A stretch of 35,959 nucleotides of DNA, from the NCBI GenBank assembly GCA_966185765.1, contig CBIFVZ010000039.1:1-35959 (forward strand). Direction: 5' to 3'. Position numbers and translations under genes: made by a program. Shown here in pieces: positions 14,984 through 23,025 of the stretch. The notes under the pieces were generated by a model that made no database searches, had not been told where the DNA came from, and was given only the letters and a program-made list of their open reading frames with translations. Origin of the DNA: CBIFVZ01 sp966185765. GTDB lineage: Bacteria; Pseudomonadota; Gammaproteobacteria; Enterobacterales; Enterobacteriaceae. Every line of letters begins with the position of its first letter. Position 1 is the stretch's first letter.

Positions 14984-16168
14984 ATGAGAACGTTAGCCAG
15001 CCGTCATCTGCTGCTGATGCTTATTCTGCTGGTTGCAGTTGGGCAGATGGCACAAACCATTTATATCCCGGCGATTGCCGGTATCGCGCAAAGTCTTCAC
15101 GTACGTGAAGGTGCCGTGCAGGGCGTCATGGCCGCTTATCTGCTGACCTACGGTGGCTCGCAGCTGATTTACGGTCCAGTCTCTGACCGCGTGGGCCGCC
15201 GCCCGGTGATTCTGGTCGGCATGGCGATATTTATGGCCGCGACCGTGGTGGCGCTCACCACTCACAGCCTGACGATACTGATAGCTGCCAGCGCATTGCA
15301 GGGCTGCGGTACCGGCGTGGCGGGCGTAATGGCACGTACGCTGCCGCGGGATCTGTATGAAGGCCCGGCACTGCGCCATGCCAACAGCCTGCTGAATATG
15401 GGTATTCTGGTCAGTCCGTTACTGGCACCGCTGATTGGCGGCCTGCTGGATACCGCCTGGGGCTGGCGCGCCTGCTACGCTTTCCTGCTTATCGCCTGCC
15501 TGATTGTCACCCTGAGCCTGTTTTTCCTGATGCCGGAAACCCGGCCACCGCAGGCACCGCGCACGCGCCTGCTCATCAGCTACCGCACGCTGTTTGGCAA
15601 TCTGCCGTTTAACTGTTATCTGCTGATGCTGATTGGCGGCCTTGCGGGGGTTGCGACCTTTGAAGCCTGCTCTGGCGTACTGCTGGGTGCGGTTCTGGGT
15701 TATGACAGCCTGTCGGTCAGTATTCTGTTTATTCTGCCGATCCCGGCGGCCTTCTTTGGGGCCTGGTTTGCGGGGCGTCCCAACCGACGTTTCAATTCGC
15801 TCATGTGGCAGGCAGTCATGAGCTGCGTGCTGGCCGGTGTGATGATGTGGACCCCCGGCTGGTTTGGCGTGATGAATGTCTGGACATTGCTGATTCCGGC
15901 GGCGCTGTTTTTCTTTGGTGCTGGCATGCTGTTCCCGCTTGCCACCAGCGGTGCGATGGAGCCTTTCCCGTTTCTGGCAGGTACGGCGGGCGCAATCATT
16001 GGCGGGCTGCAAAACAGCGGTGCCGGAGCGCTGGCCTCATTTTCTGCCACATTGCCGCAAAACGGCCAGTTCAGTCTCGGCATGCTGATGACGGCAATGG
16101 CGATGGTGATTCTGCTGTGCTGGCTGCCGCTTGCGCATCGCGAACAGCGCCACGGCCAGGCGGTATAA
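14984..16168 (+). CDS. emrD: Multidrug efflux MFS transporter EmrD
   Basis: A 394-residue, 12-helix major-facilitator protein, the same length as E. coli EmrD and very similar over most of its length (GQMAQTIYIPAIA; GVMARTLPRDLYE; FGAWFAGRPN). The MFS motif A loop GPVSDRVGRRP follows helix 2. EmrD is a proton-driven exporter of amphipathic toxicants and uncouplers at the inner membrane. The first residues (MRTLASRH) and the last few are the most divergent from E. coli. The gene converges with yidG, as in E. coli, where yidF lies between; no yidF is present here. The ATG follows CCCCTT with no strong ribosome site. Confidence 0.93.
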   Translation: MRTLASRHLLLMLILLVAVGQMAQTIYIPAIAGIAQSLHVREGAVQGVMAAYLLTYGGSQLIYGPVSDRVGRRPVILVGMAIFMAATVVALTTHSLTILIAASALQGCGTGVAGVMARTLPRDLYEGPALRHANSLLNMGILVSPLLAPLIGGLLDTAWGWRACYAFLLIACLIVTLSLFFLMPETRPPQAPRTRLLISYRTLFGNLPFNCYLLMLIGGLAGVATFEACSGVLLGAVLGYDSLSVSILFILPIPAAFFGAWFAGRPNRRFNSLMWQAVMSCVLAGVMMWTPGWFGVMNVWTLLIPAALFFFGAGMLFPLATSGAMEPFPFLAGTAGAIIGGLQNSGAGALASFSATLPQNGQFSLGMLMTAMAMVILLCWLPLAHREQRHGQAV

Positions 16169-16204
16169 TGTCTCTATTTATGGCGGTGCGCCCGTGCCGC
16201 CCGT

Positions 16205-16561
16205 TTATGTCCCCCACAGCAGCATCAACTGGCGCACATGGAGTACCGCAAAGATAATCGCCAGCAACAGCACCGCCAGTGCCACCAATAGCTTTGCCCG
16301 CACCGCGCGTGGCTTTGCGAAATCTTCCAGCGCGATATCCATCAAATTCCGCTCACGCGCATAGCCGTAAATTAATCCTGCCACCATCACCAGAATTACC
16401 AACGCAGCCCAGAACAACGCCCCGGCCTCATACCAGGCGTGACGCAGCGCCAGGGCCAGCAGCGCGCCGTAGCCCAGCAGGGTGCGCAGCCAGGCAAGCG
16501 AGGTGCGCTCCGGCTGTAGGCCCGGGTCAGCCGCACGGCGCGCCTTACGGCTATCCGGCAT
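16205..16561 (-). CDS. yidG: DUF202 inner membrane protein YidG
   Basis: A 118-residue membrane protein of the DUF202 family with an N-terminal DPGLQPERTSLAWLRTLLGYG signature and three hydrophobic segments. I chose ATG 16561 because the E. coli protein begins MPDSRKARR; the frame extends seven codons upstream to 16582 without support. Its start overlaps the end of yidH by 11 bases, so the pair is translationally coupled. Function is unknown; DUF202 proteins are small three-helix membrane proteins, some of them related to yeast VTC domain tails. Confidence 0.88.
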   Translation of the reverse strand: MPDSRKARRAADPGLQPERTSLAWLRTLLGYGALLALALRHAWYEAGALFWAALVILVMVAGLIYGYARERNLMDIALEDFAKPRAVRAKLLVALAVLLLAIIFAVLHVRQLMLLWGT

Positions 16562-16898
16562 AAAGCACCATCGCAATAACAATCACTGCCGCCAGCACCA
16601 TTACGCCACTGATAACCGGTAACGCCCAGGTGTAGGGCAAATCCCTACGCAAACGCATCGCCTTTTCGTTACGCAGCCAGCGCAAATAACCCCATACCGC
16701 CAGCAGCCCGGAAAATACGCACAGCAGCAACGCAACCGCCTCGCGCACCAGCGGCGTGGCAAAGTCTGGTGCTAACTGGTCAAGCCCAACCCCTGCGGCC
16801 AAAAACCCCAGCGCAGTGCGGATCCACGCCAGAAAGGTGCGCTCGTTTGCCAGCGAAAAGCGGTAGTCCGGCGCTTCGCCTACGCGGGAAATTTTCAT
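16551..16898 (-). CDS. yidH: DUF202 inner membrane protein YidH
   Basis: A 115-residue protein, the same length as E. coli YidH, with NERTFLAWIRTALGFLAAGVG as the DUF202 signature and three predicted membrane helices. It starts MKISRVGEAPDYRFSLANE, and AAGGAGAAAGT lies just before the ATG. Upstream is the first gene's promoter region, 16899-16930. YidH and YidG are paralogues and probably form a hetero-oligomer; no activity is known. Confidence 0.92.
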   Translation of the reverse strand: MKISRVGEAPDYRFSLANERTFLAWIRTALGFLAAGVGLDQLAPDFATPLVREAVALLLCVFSGLLAVWGYLRWLRNEKAMRLRRDLPYTWALPVISGVMVLAAVIVIAMVLYAG

Positions 16899-16934
16899 AC
16901 TTTCTCCTTGTTAAGGGTATCCACCCGGAGCCTG

Positions 16935-16977
16935 GAGATTATCCCTGTTAAGGCTTTTTAGGTTAACAGATAATCTC
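16935..16977. repeat. Long imperfect inverted repeat in the yidH upstream spacer
   Basis: GAGATTATCCCTGTTAA (16935-16951) pairs with TTAACAGATAATCTC (16963-16977); 15 base pairs form if two C are bulged, with an 11-base loop. It lies in a 370-base gap (16899-17268) between yidH and a small gene on the other strand. The remainder of that gap shows no gene, no clear promoter and no recognisable RNA. Confidence 0.5.
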
Positions 16978-17268
16978 ATGAACGCGGCAACCTGACGTCC
17001 TGAAGATATATGACCACAGTGATATCCAAAGGAGACCGAAGAATAAACGGCATGAGTCGTTCAGATAAACGAGCAGGAACGACAGTAATGTATCATTAGT
17101 TCAGCCTGTCCTTTTCACTGCTTATCAGGCGGTTAAGGATAAATAGCCAGGAATGAAGGAATCACTTTAGTGCTGGATTTAACATCACTTGATGTTCTAA
17201 AATCATACTGTTTTTACTCTCCGTATTATCGCGGCTGCTGAACCCGATCAATTTGAGAGAGAGAAATA

Positions 17269-17520
17269 ATGAAAATCACCCGTAACCGGGGTTGGCGTAT
17301 TGCTCAAAAGCAACGCAATAAATCCCGTGATGTTCACACCGCGCTTTTACATTTTCGTGGCGAAAAAAACTGGAAGATGCTCTACACACGTTCTGACAAA
17401 CTGTCGCGTGCCGTACAACTGGGAATAGTGTATCCACGTATAACCGCACAACAATTGGCGAAACGCGGCCTGGAAGAGTATCAATTTGCCAACGAACGTT
17501 CTTTTTATATGCAGTCGTAA
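17269..17520 (+). CDS. Small basic protein of unknown function, coupled to a phosphatase gene
   Basis: 83 residues, ATG 17269 with GAGAGAGAAATA just upstream (a good ribosome site). The protein is basic (many Arg and Lys in the first 55 residues), with the recognisable pieces ITRNRGWRIAQKQRNKSRD and a helical end (ITAQQLAKRGLEEYQF). No signal peptide or membrane helix is present. I do not recognise the family; nucleic-acid binding is possible from the charge. Its last 35 bases overlap the start of the phosphatase gene that follows, which suggests that the two products are made together and act together. Confidence 0.6.
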   Translation: MKITRNRGWRIAQKQRNKSRDVHTALLHFRGEKNWKMLYTRSDKLSRAVQLGIVYPRITAQQLAKRGLEEYQFANERSFYMQS

Positions 17521-17872
17521 TCAATGGCGAAGCCCTACGGCGGAACAAGTGTTCCGCCGTTATCCAGGGCTTGCCGTGCGCTCTGCAGGAACCAGCCGGA
17601 ATGCGAAAAAATCGGTGTCGTACGATCTGCTCCGTTGGGCGGATGTTATTTGCGTAATGGAACAGAAACACAAAAACCGGTTACTTGCTGAATATCGACG
17701 CCTTATCGAAAACAAACCTCTCCATGTGCTCGATATCCCAGACGACTATGGCTTTATGGCTCCCGAATTAGTCATCATTCTGGAAGAAAAAGTACCGAGC
17801 GTACTGGATATGAAGGGCGGTGCCCGCTGTGGGCTGCGGGAATCATCGGTTCACGCTGCCAGAGAAGATTAA
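17486..17872 (+). CDS. Low-molecular-weight tyrosine phosphatase-like protein
   Basis: A 128-residue protein with the phosphatase P-loop C-x5-R-S at its N-terminus: VLFICSRNQWRSPTAEQVF, nucleophile Cys8 (numbered from TTG) and Arg14. It goes on with SAGTS and ends with VLDIPDDYGFMAPELV. That pattern is typical of the small, roughly 110-residue phosphatase-like family rather than the 150-residue Wzb type. The usual DP general-acid motif is not evident; DIPDD may take that place. The start is a TTG at 17486, with GGAAGAG seven bases upstream and inside the preceding gene; no ATG or GTG fits in frame. The last 20 residues after VLDMKGG look like an unconserved tail. Substrate unknown. Confidence 0.75.
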   Translation: MPTNVLFICSRNQWRSPTAEQVFRRYPGLAVRSAGTSRNAKKSVSYDLLRWADVICVMEQKHKNRLLAEYRRLIENKPLHVLDIPDDYGFMAPELVIILEEKVPSVLDMKGGARCGLRESSVHAARED

Positions 17873-18052
17873 GCAAAGGGAAGCACTAAACAATGAATAC
17901 CCCCTTTAAAGAAGCATTTTCGTTTTATGGGTTTTCTCCCATTTTCCTCATCTGTTGAAAAACCGCCAACAGGCCACCTTGAAATACACACATTTCAACT
18001 CTGCAATTGCTCATTTCTCTGCGGGATCACGCGGCGATGTAAACCAGACATA

Positions 18053-18075
18053 AAAAAACCCTGCCGAAGCAGGGT
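18053..18075 (-). terminator. Rho-independent terminator of typA
   Basis: On the minus strand ACCCTGC-TTCG-GCAGGGT forms a seven-pair stem with a stable UUCG tetraloop, followed by seven T. It begins 22 bases past the typA stop. The remaining sequence back to 17873 contains no gene. Confidence 0.93.
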
Positions 18076-18096
18076 CTTTCACTTTACAGCAGCAGC

Positions 18097-19917
18097 TTAC
18101 TCTTTCGGACCACGGTTCGCGCGGCGACGGTCGTTTTCCGTCAGGTGGCGCTTACGCAGACGAATAGAGGTCGGCGTGACTTCTACCAGTTCATCGTCAT
18201 CGATGAACTCCAGCGCCTGCTCCAGCGTCATTTTGATCGGCGGAGACAGGGTGGTGGCTTCATCAGTACCGGAAGCACGCATGTTGGTGAGCTTCTTACC
18301 GGTCAGGCAGTTCACGGTCAGGTCGTTAGAACGGCTGTGAATACCGATAATCTGGCCTTCATAGACTTCAGCACCGTGACCCAGGAACAGCTTACCGCGG
18401 TCCTGCAGGCTGTACAGGGCGTACGCCACTGCTTTGCCCTGGCCGTTGGAAATCAGTACGCCGTTCTGACGCTGGCCGATTTCACCCGGACGAATATCGT
18501 CATAGTGGCTGAAGGTGGAGTACAGCAGACCGGTACCGGACGTCATGGTCATGAACTCGGTACGGAAACCGATAAGACCACGGCTTGGGATGATGTAGTC
18601 AAGACGCACGCGGCCTTTGCCGTCCGGCATCATGTCACGCAGGTCGCCTTTACGCAGACCCAGCGCTTCCATCACAGAACCCTGGTTCTGTTCTTCGATA
18701 TCCAGCGTCACCTGCTCGAACGGCTCCTGACGGCGGCCATCGATTTCACGGAAGATAACTTTCGGACGGGATACCGCCAGTTCGAAACCTTCACGACGCA
18801 TGTTCTCGATAAGAACAGACAGGTGCAGTTCACCACGGCCAGACACGCGGAAGGCATCCGGGTCTTCGGTTTCTTCAACACGCAGCGCCACGTTGTGAAC
18901 CAGCTCTTTATTCAGGCGGTCCAGAATCTGGCGTGAGGTCACGTATTTACCTTCTTTACCGCAGAACGGCGAGGTGTTTACGCAGAAGTACATAGAAACG
19001 GTCGGCTCATCCACGGACAGCGGCGGCAGTGCCTCAACGGTCATCGGATCGCACAGCGTGTCAGAGATGTTCAGCTCACCCAGACCGGTGATAGCAATGA
19101 TATCGCCCGCTTCCGCAGAAGCTGCTTCAATACGCTGTAGACCCATGTGGCCCAGCACCTGGCCTACTTTACCGTTACGACGCTTGCCTTCAGCATCAAT
19201 AATGGTCACCTGCTGGTTTGGCTTAACCACACCGCGCTTGATGCGACCGATACCAATAACGCCCAGGTAGTTGTTGTAGTCCAGCTGGGAGATTTGCATC
19301 TGGAACGGGCCATTGAGGTCAACGTTCGGCGCTTCTACGTGCTTAACGATGGTTTCAAACAGCGGGGTCATGTCTTCAGCCATGTCTTCATGGTCAAGAC
19401 CGGCGATGCCGTTGAGCGCAGAGGCATAAACGATAGGGAAGTCCAGCTGCTCATCCGTTGCACCCAGGTTTACGAACAGGTCGAACACCTGATCCACAAC
19501 CCAGTCCGGACGTGCGCCAGGACGGTCAACTTTGTTGATAACAACGATAGGCTTCAGACCGTTAGCAAAAGCTTTCTGTGTTACAAAGCGAGTCTGCGGC
19601 ATCGGGCCATCCATTGCATCGACAAGCAGCAGAACAGAGTCAACCATCGACATGACGCGTTCTACTTCACCACCGAAGTCGGCGTGCCCTGGGGTATCAA
19701 CGATGTTGATGCGGTAGTCACGCCAGTTAATAGCCGTATTTTTCGCGAGAATGGTAATCCCACGTTCTTTTTCCAGATCGTTAGAGTCCATGACTCGCTC
19801 GGTCAGCTCATTACGCTCACCGAAGGTGCCAGATTGTTGCAGCAGCTTGTCAACCAGGGTCGTTTTACCGTGGTCAACATGCGCAATAATGGCGATGTTA
19901 CGCAGATTTTCGATCAC
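18097..19917 (-). CDS. typA: Ribosome-dependent GTPase TypA/BipA
   Basis: A 606-residue translational GTPase (E. coli 607). The GTP-binding motifs are G1 AHVDHGKT at residues 13-20, the switch I threonine in ERGITI, G3 DTPGHAD and G4 NKVD. Domains II, III, V-like and the TypA-specific C-terminal domain follow (ending RLRKRHLTENDRRRANRGPKE). It acts in 50S assembly and in growth at low temperature and under stress. The ATG at 19917 lies 373 bases from the divergent glnA ATG, the same head-to-head arrangement as in E. coli. The upstream spacer also contains the glnA control region. Confidence 0.96.
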   Translation of the reverse strand: MIENLRNIAIIAHVDHGKTTLVDKLLQQSGTFGERNELTERVMDSNDLEKERGITILAKNTAINWRDYRINIVDTPGHADFGGEVERVMSMVDSVLLLVDAMDGPMPQTRFVTQKAFANGLKPIVVINKVDRPGARPDWVVDQVFDLFVNLGATDEQLDFPIVYASALNGIAGLDHEDMAEDMTPLFETIVKHVEAPNVDLNGPFQMQISQLDYNNYLGVIGIGRIKRGVVKPNQQVTIIDAEGKRRNGKVGQVLGHMGLQRIEAASAEAGDIIAITGLGELNISDTLCDPMTVEALPPLSVDEPTVSMYFCVNTSPFCGKEGKYVTSRQILDRLNKELVHNVALRVEETEDPDAFRVSGRGELHLSVLIENMRREGFELAVSRPKVIFREIDGRRQEPFEQVTLDIEEQNQGSVMEALGLRKGDLRDMMPDGKGRVRLDYIIPSRGLIGFRTEFMTMTSGTGLLYSTFSHYDDIRPGEIGQRQNGVLISNGQGKAVAYALYSLQDRGKLFLGHGAEVYEGQIIGIHSRSNDLTVNCLTGKKLTNMRASGTDEATTLSPPIKMTLEQALEFIDDDELVEVTPTSIRLRKRHLTENDRRRANRGPKE

Positions 19918-20067
19918 AACTTTGCCTCAGGCATTAGAAATAGCGCGTTATTGTACACGTATTAATCGAAGGACTGAACAGATCACAATAAACCTTTACC
20001 AACAAGATGAATTGGCGGCGTTTGTGATCGTTTTCACGAAGTAGTAAAGGGGATATCGCACTAATTC

Positions 20068-20113
20068 GCACCACAATGGTGCCAAACATTAACAAAACGC
20101 ACTATTTTGGTGC
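20068..20113 (+). promoter_or_regulatory. Two strong NtrC-binding sites upstream of glnA
   Basis: GCACCACAATGGTGC (20068-20082) is a perfect palindrome matching the NtrC consensus TGCACCA-N3-TGGTGCA in its core. GCACTATTTTGGTGC (20099-20113) differs by one base. They are about 110-145 bases upstream of the predicted glnAp2 start, the enhancer position known in E. coli. Weaker half-sites (TGGTGCA at 20127-20133; TGCACTA at 20141-20147) lie closer to the promoter. Confidence 0.88.
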
Positions 20114-20186
20114 GTTTTTGCTATTGTGGTGCAACCCGCTTGCACTATGGCGCGCATCATAGCGCCTTTTTGGGGCTATTTAAAAG

Positions 20187-20202
20187 TTGGCACGCTTTTC
20201 GC
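20187..20202 (+). promoter_or_regulatory. Sigma-54 promoter glnAp2
   Basis: TTGGCAC at 20187-20193 and GC at 20201-20202 give the invariant GG and GC with exactly ten bases between, as sigma-54 requires. The start site should be near 20214, leaving a 77-base leader before the glnA ATG. Confidence 0.9.
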
Positions 20203-20290
20203 TTTGATAAAAACAGGGCAAAAAGCCATAAAAAAGCGTTTTTTGATTTCGTTACCACGACGACAATGACCACATCCGGGAGAGTTACCT

Positions 20291-21700
20291 ATGTCCGCTG
20301 AGCACGTTCTGACGCTGATAAACGAACACAACGTTAAATTTATCGACCTGCGTTTCACCGACACCAAAGGCAAAGAGCAGCACGTTACCATTCCGGCTCA
20401 CCAGGTTGATGCCGACTTCTTTGAAGAAGGTAAAATGTTTGACGGTTCCTCTATCGGCGGCTGGAAGGGCATTAACGAATCTGACATGGTGCTGATGCCA
20501 GACCCGTCCACGGCGGTCATTGACCCGTTCTACGAAGAGCCGACCCTTATCTTGCGCTGTGACATTCTCGAGCCAGGCACCATGCAGGGCTATGACCGTG
20601 ACCCGCGCTCTATCGCCAAGCGTGCAGAAGACTACCTGCGCTCTACCGGCATTGCCGACACCGTGCTGTTCGGGCCGGAGCCGGAGTTCTTCCTGTTTGA
20701 CGATATCCGCTTTGGCTCTTCTATCTCCGGCTCTCATGTCGCTATCGATGACATCGAAGGCGCCTGGAACACCGGCACCAAATACGAAGGCGGTAACAAA
20801 GGCCACCGTCCGGCAGTGAAAGGCGGTTATTTCCCGGTTCCACCGGTCGACTCTTCTCAGGACCTGCGTTCTACCATGTGCCTGGTAATGGAAGAGATGG
20901 GCCTGGTGGTTGAAGCGCACCACCATGAAGTGGCTACCGCAGGTCAGAACGAAGTGGCGACCCGCTTTAACACCATGACCAAAAAAGCCGACGAAATTCA
21001 GATCTACAAATATGTGGTACACAACGTGGCGCACCGTTTTGGCAAAACAGCGACCTTTATGCCAAAACCAATGTTTGGTGATAACGGCTCTGGTATGCAC
21101 TGCCACATGTCGCTGTCCAAAAACGGCACCAACCTGTTCGCGGGCGACAAATACGCCGGTCTGTCTGAGCAGGCGCTGTTCTACATCGGTGGTGTTATCA
21201 AGCACGCCAAAGCCATCAACGCCCTGGCGAACCCGACCACTAACTCCTACAAGCGTCTGGTGCCAGGCTATGAAGCACCGGTCATGCTGGCCTACTCTGC
21301 GGCTAACCGCTCTGCGTCTATCCGTATCCCGGTTGTCGCATCGCCGAAAGGCCGTCGTATTGAAGTGCGCTTCCCGGACCCGGCAGCTAACCCGTACCTG
21401 TGCTTTGCAGCACTGCTGATGGCAGGTCTGGACGGCATTAAAAACCGTATCCACCCGGGCGAAGCAATGGACAAGAACCTCTACGATCTGCCGCCGGAAG
21501 AAGCAAAAGAAATCCCGCAGGTTGCAGGCTCCCTGGAAGAAGCGCTTAACGAACTGGACATGGACCGCGAGTTCCTGACCGCAGGTGGCGTGTTCACCGA
21601 CGAAGCCATCGATGCGTACATTGCGCTGCGCCGTGAAGAAAACGACCGCGTGCGCATGACGCCGCATCCGGTAGAGTTTGAGCTGTACTACAGCGTTTAA
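20291..21700 (+). CDS. glnA: Glutamine synthetase type I
   Basis: 469 residues, as in E. coli. It condenses glutamate and ammonia to glutamine with ATP in the cytoplasm, as a dodecamer. The adenylylated tyrosine is residue 398 counting Met (Tyr397 of the mature enzyme) in LYDLPPEEAKEIPQ, so control by GlnE is expected. The GS signatures FDGSSIGGW (beta-grasp) and FMPKPMFGDNGSGMHCH (catalytic) are intact. ATG 20291 follows GGGAGAG. Transcription from glnAp2 is driven by NtrC-P and sigma-54, and the downstream glnL and glnG make up the sensor and activator of the same circuit. Confidence 0.98.
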   Translation: MSAEHVLTLINEHNVKFIDLRFTDTKGKEQHVTIPAHQVDADFFEEGKMFDGSSIGGWKGINESDMVLMPDPSTAVIDPFYEEPTLILRCDILEPGTMQGYDRDPRSIAKRAEDYLRSTGIADTVLFGPEPEFFLFDDIRFGSSISGSHVAIDDIEGAWNTGTKYEGGNKGHRPAVKGGYFPVPPVDSSQDLRSTMCLVMEEMGLVVEAHHHEVATAGQNEVATRFNTMTKKADEIQIYKYVVHNVAHRFGKTATFMPKPMFGDNGSGMHCHMSLSKNGTNLFAGDKYAGLSEQALFYIGGVIKHAKAINALANPTTNSYKRLVPGYEAPVMLAYSAANRSASIRIPVVASPKGRRIEVRFPDPAANPYLCFAALLMAGLDGIKNRIHPGEAMDKNLYDLPPEEAKEIPQVAGSLEEALNELDMDREFLTAGGVFTDEAIDAYIALRREENDRVRMTPHPVEFELYYSV

Positions 21701-21853
21701 TCCCGTAAGGGAATTTATGTCGCAGCCGTCGGGTAGCCGACATCGCCCGGACACGCGTCCGGGCCAGTAAGGGCAGCCGGGACGCTGCGGCACAATAAAG
21801 CCGTTTTTTTGTTGCCGTGGAAACGTTTAGCCCATCTCCGGATGGGCTTTTTT
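21701..21853 (+). ncRNA. glnZ: glnA 3' UTR with terminator, candidate GlnZ-type sRNA
   Basis: The 3' UTR ends in a perfect terminator: AGCCCATC (21829-21836) with GATGGGCT (21841-21848), TCCG loop and a T-run to 21853. Inside are a stem GTCGG/CCGAC (21728-21741), a stem GCCCGGA/TCCGGGC (21745-21764) and a T-tract at 21803-21811. In E. coli and Salmonella the 3' end of glnA mRNA is processed into the Hfq-binding RNA GlnZ, and the terminator with its U-tail fits such an RNA. The 5' boundary is unknown; I mark the whole UTR. The call rests on position and on the terminator, not on a proven sequence match. Confidence 0.45.
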
Positions 21854-21911
21854 CTCCACCCGCAAGACTGCGTGAATCAGGTAAAAACCTAGCCTTCATC
21901 AGGCCAGAGCC

Positions 21912-21933
21912 TATAATGCACTAAAACAGTGCA
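21912..21933 (+). promoter_or_regulatory. glnL promoter -10 overlapped by an NtrC palindrome
   Basis: TATAAT at 21912-21917 is a consensus -10. TGCACTAAAACAGTGCA at 21917-21933 is a perfect palindrome (six-base arms TGCACT/AGTGCA, five-base centre), matching the NtrC operator known to repress glnLp in E. coli. The -35 is poor. The operator covers the start site, so NtrC-P would repress this promoter while activating glnAp2. Confidence 0.8.
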
Positions 21934-21951
21934 AGACACGGGAGACTGCAA

Positions 21952-23025
21952 ATGGCAACCGGCGTGCTGCCCGATGCAGGGCAGATCCTGAACGCTCTTA
22001 TCAACAGTATTCTGTTGGTCGATGACGACCTTGCCGTCCACTATGCCAACCCAGCGGCATTACAGATGCTGGCGCAAAGCTCACGCAAACTCTATGGCAC
22101 ACCGCTGCCGGAGCTTTTGAGCTACTTTTCCCTTAACGTTGAACTGATGCGCGAAAGCCTGAGCGCAGGCCAGGGCTTTACTGACAATGAAGTGACGCTG
22201 GTCATCGATAGCCGGGCGCATATTTTGTCGCTGACCGCTCAGCGTATGCCAGACGGCTTCATTCTGCTGGAAATGGCGACAATGGACAGCCAGCGTCGCC
22301 TGAGCCAGGAGCAGCTTCAACACGCACAACAGGTGGCGGCACGGGATCTGGTGCGTGGACTGGCGCATGAAATCAAGAACCCGCTCGGCGGCCTGCGCGG
22401 TGCGGCGCAGTTACTGAACCGTGCACTGCCCGACCCGTCCCTCACGGAATACACCAAAGTCATCATCGAGCAGGCTGACCGTCTGCGTAATCTGGTTGAC
22501 CGCTTACTTGGCCCTCAGCAGCCGGGCCTGCATGTCACCGATAGCATTCATAAGGTTGCTGAGCGCGTGGTGAAACTGGTGTCGCTTGAGCTGCCGGAGA
22601 ACGTGACGCTGGTGCGCGATTATGACCCCAGCTTGCCCGAGCTTGAGCACGATCCTGAACAAATTGAGCAGGTGTTGCTGAATATCGTGCGTAACGCTCT
22701 ACAGGCACTGGGTCCGCAGGGTGGACAAATTACCCTGCGTACGCGCACCGCCTTCCAGCTTACGCTGCACGGCGTGCGCCACCGTCTTTGTGCGCGCATT
22801 GACGTTGAAGACAACGGCCCTGGCGTACCGGCGCATTTGCAGGACACGCTGTTTTACCCAATGGTCAGTGGCCGCGAAGGCGGCACCGGACTGGGGCTTT
22901 CCATTGCGCGCAGTCTTATCGATCAGCACGCGGGCAAAATTGAATTTAACAGCTGGCCGGGCCATACCGAGTTTTCGGTCTATCTGCCAATTCGTAAATC
23001 GAGGTCTTTATGCAACGAGGGATAG
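21952..23025 (+). CDS. glnL: Nitrogen regulation sensor kinase NtrB (GlnL)
   Basis: 357 residues: a PAS domain (about 1-115), a dimerisation helix with the phosphorylated His139 in GLAHEIKNPLGG, and an ATPase domain with N, G1 (DVEDNGPG) and G2 (GGTGLGLS) boxes. It phosphorylates NtrC under nitrogen limitation and dephosphorylates it when bound by PII. E. coli GlnL is 349 residues and ends LPIRK. Here the frame continues eight residues (SRSLCNEG) to a TAG that lies inside glnG, giving a 16-base overlap. ATG 21952 with GGGAGACTGCAA upstream; the N-terminus MATG matches E. coli. Confidence 0.96.
   Translation: MATGVLPDAGQILNALINSILLVDDDLAVHYANPAALQMLAQSSRKLYGTPLPELLSYFSLNVELMRESLSAGQGFTDNEVTLVIDSRAHILSLTAQRMPDGFILLEMATMDSQRRLSQEQLQHAQQVAARDLVRGLAHEIKNPLGGLRGAAQLLNRALPDPSLTEYTKVIIEQADRLRNLVDRLLGPQQPGLHVTDSIHKVAERVVKLVSLELPENVTLVRDYDPSLPELEHDPEQIEQVLLNIVRNALQALGPQGGQITLRTRTAFQLTLHGVRHRLCARIDVEDNGPGVPAHLQDTLFYPMVSGREGGTGLGLSIARSLIDQHAGKIEFNSWPGHTEFSVYLPIRKSRSLCNEG

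Noticed and set aside
15419..16012. A 197-codon minus-strand open frame across emrD
   Set aside because: Composition is an artefact of hydrophobic codons read backward, rich in Gln, Arg and His; no homology seen.
17927..18340. A 137-codon plus-strand frame between the phosphatase gene and typA
   Set aside because: Most of it is antisense to typA and it reads through the typA terminator; no ribosome site.
19147..19965. A 272-codon plus-strand open frame across typA
   Set aside because: Antisense to typA; the strongly biased codon use of typA explains its openness.
21745..21764. REP element after glnA
   Set aside because: The GCCCGGA/TCCGGGC stem lacks the REP consensus (GCCTGATGCG...); treated as part of the 3' UTR structure.
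20285..21793. A 502-codon open frame on the minus strand across glnA
   Set aside because: It is antisense to a clear glnA with intact catalytic motifs; the GC-rich third positions of glnA keep the opposite strand open.
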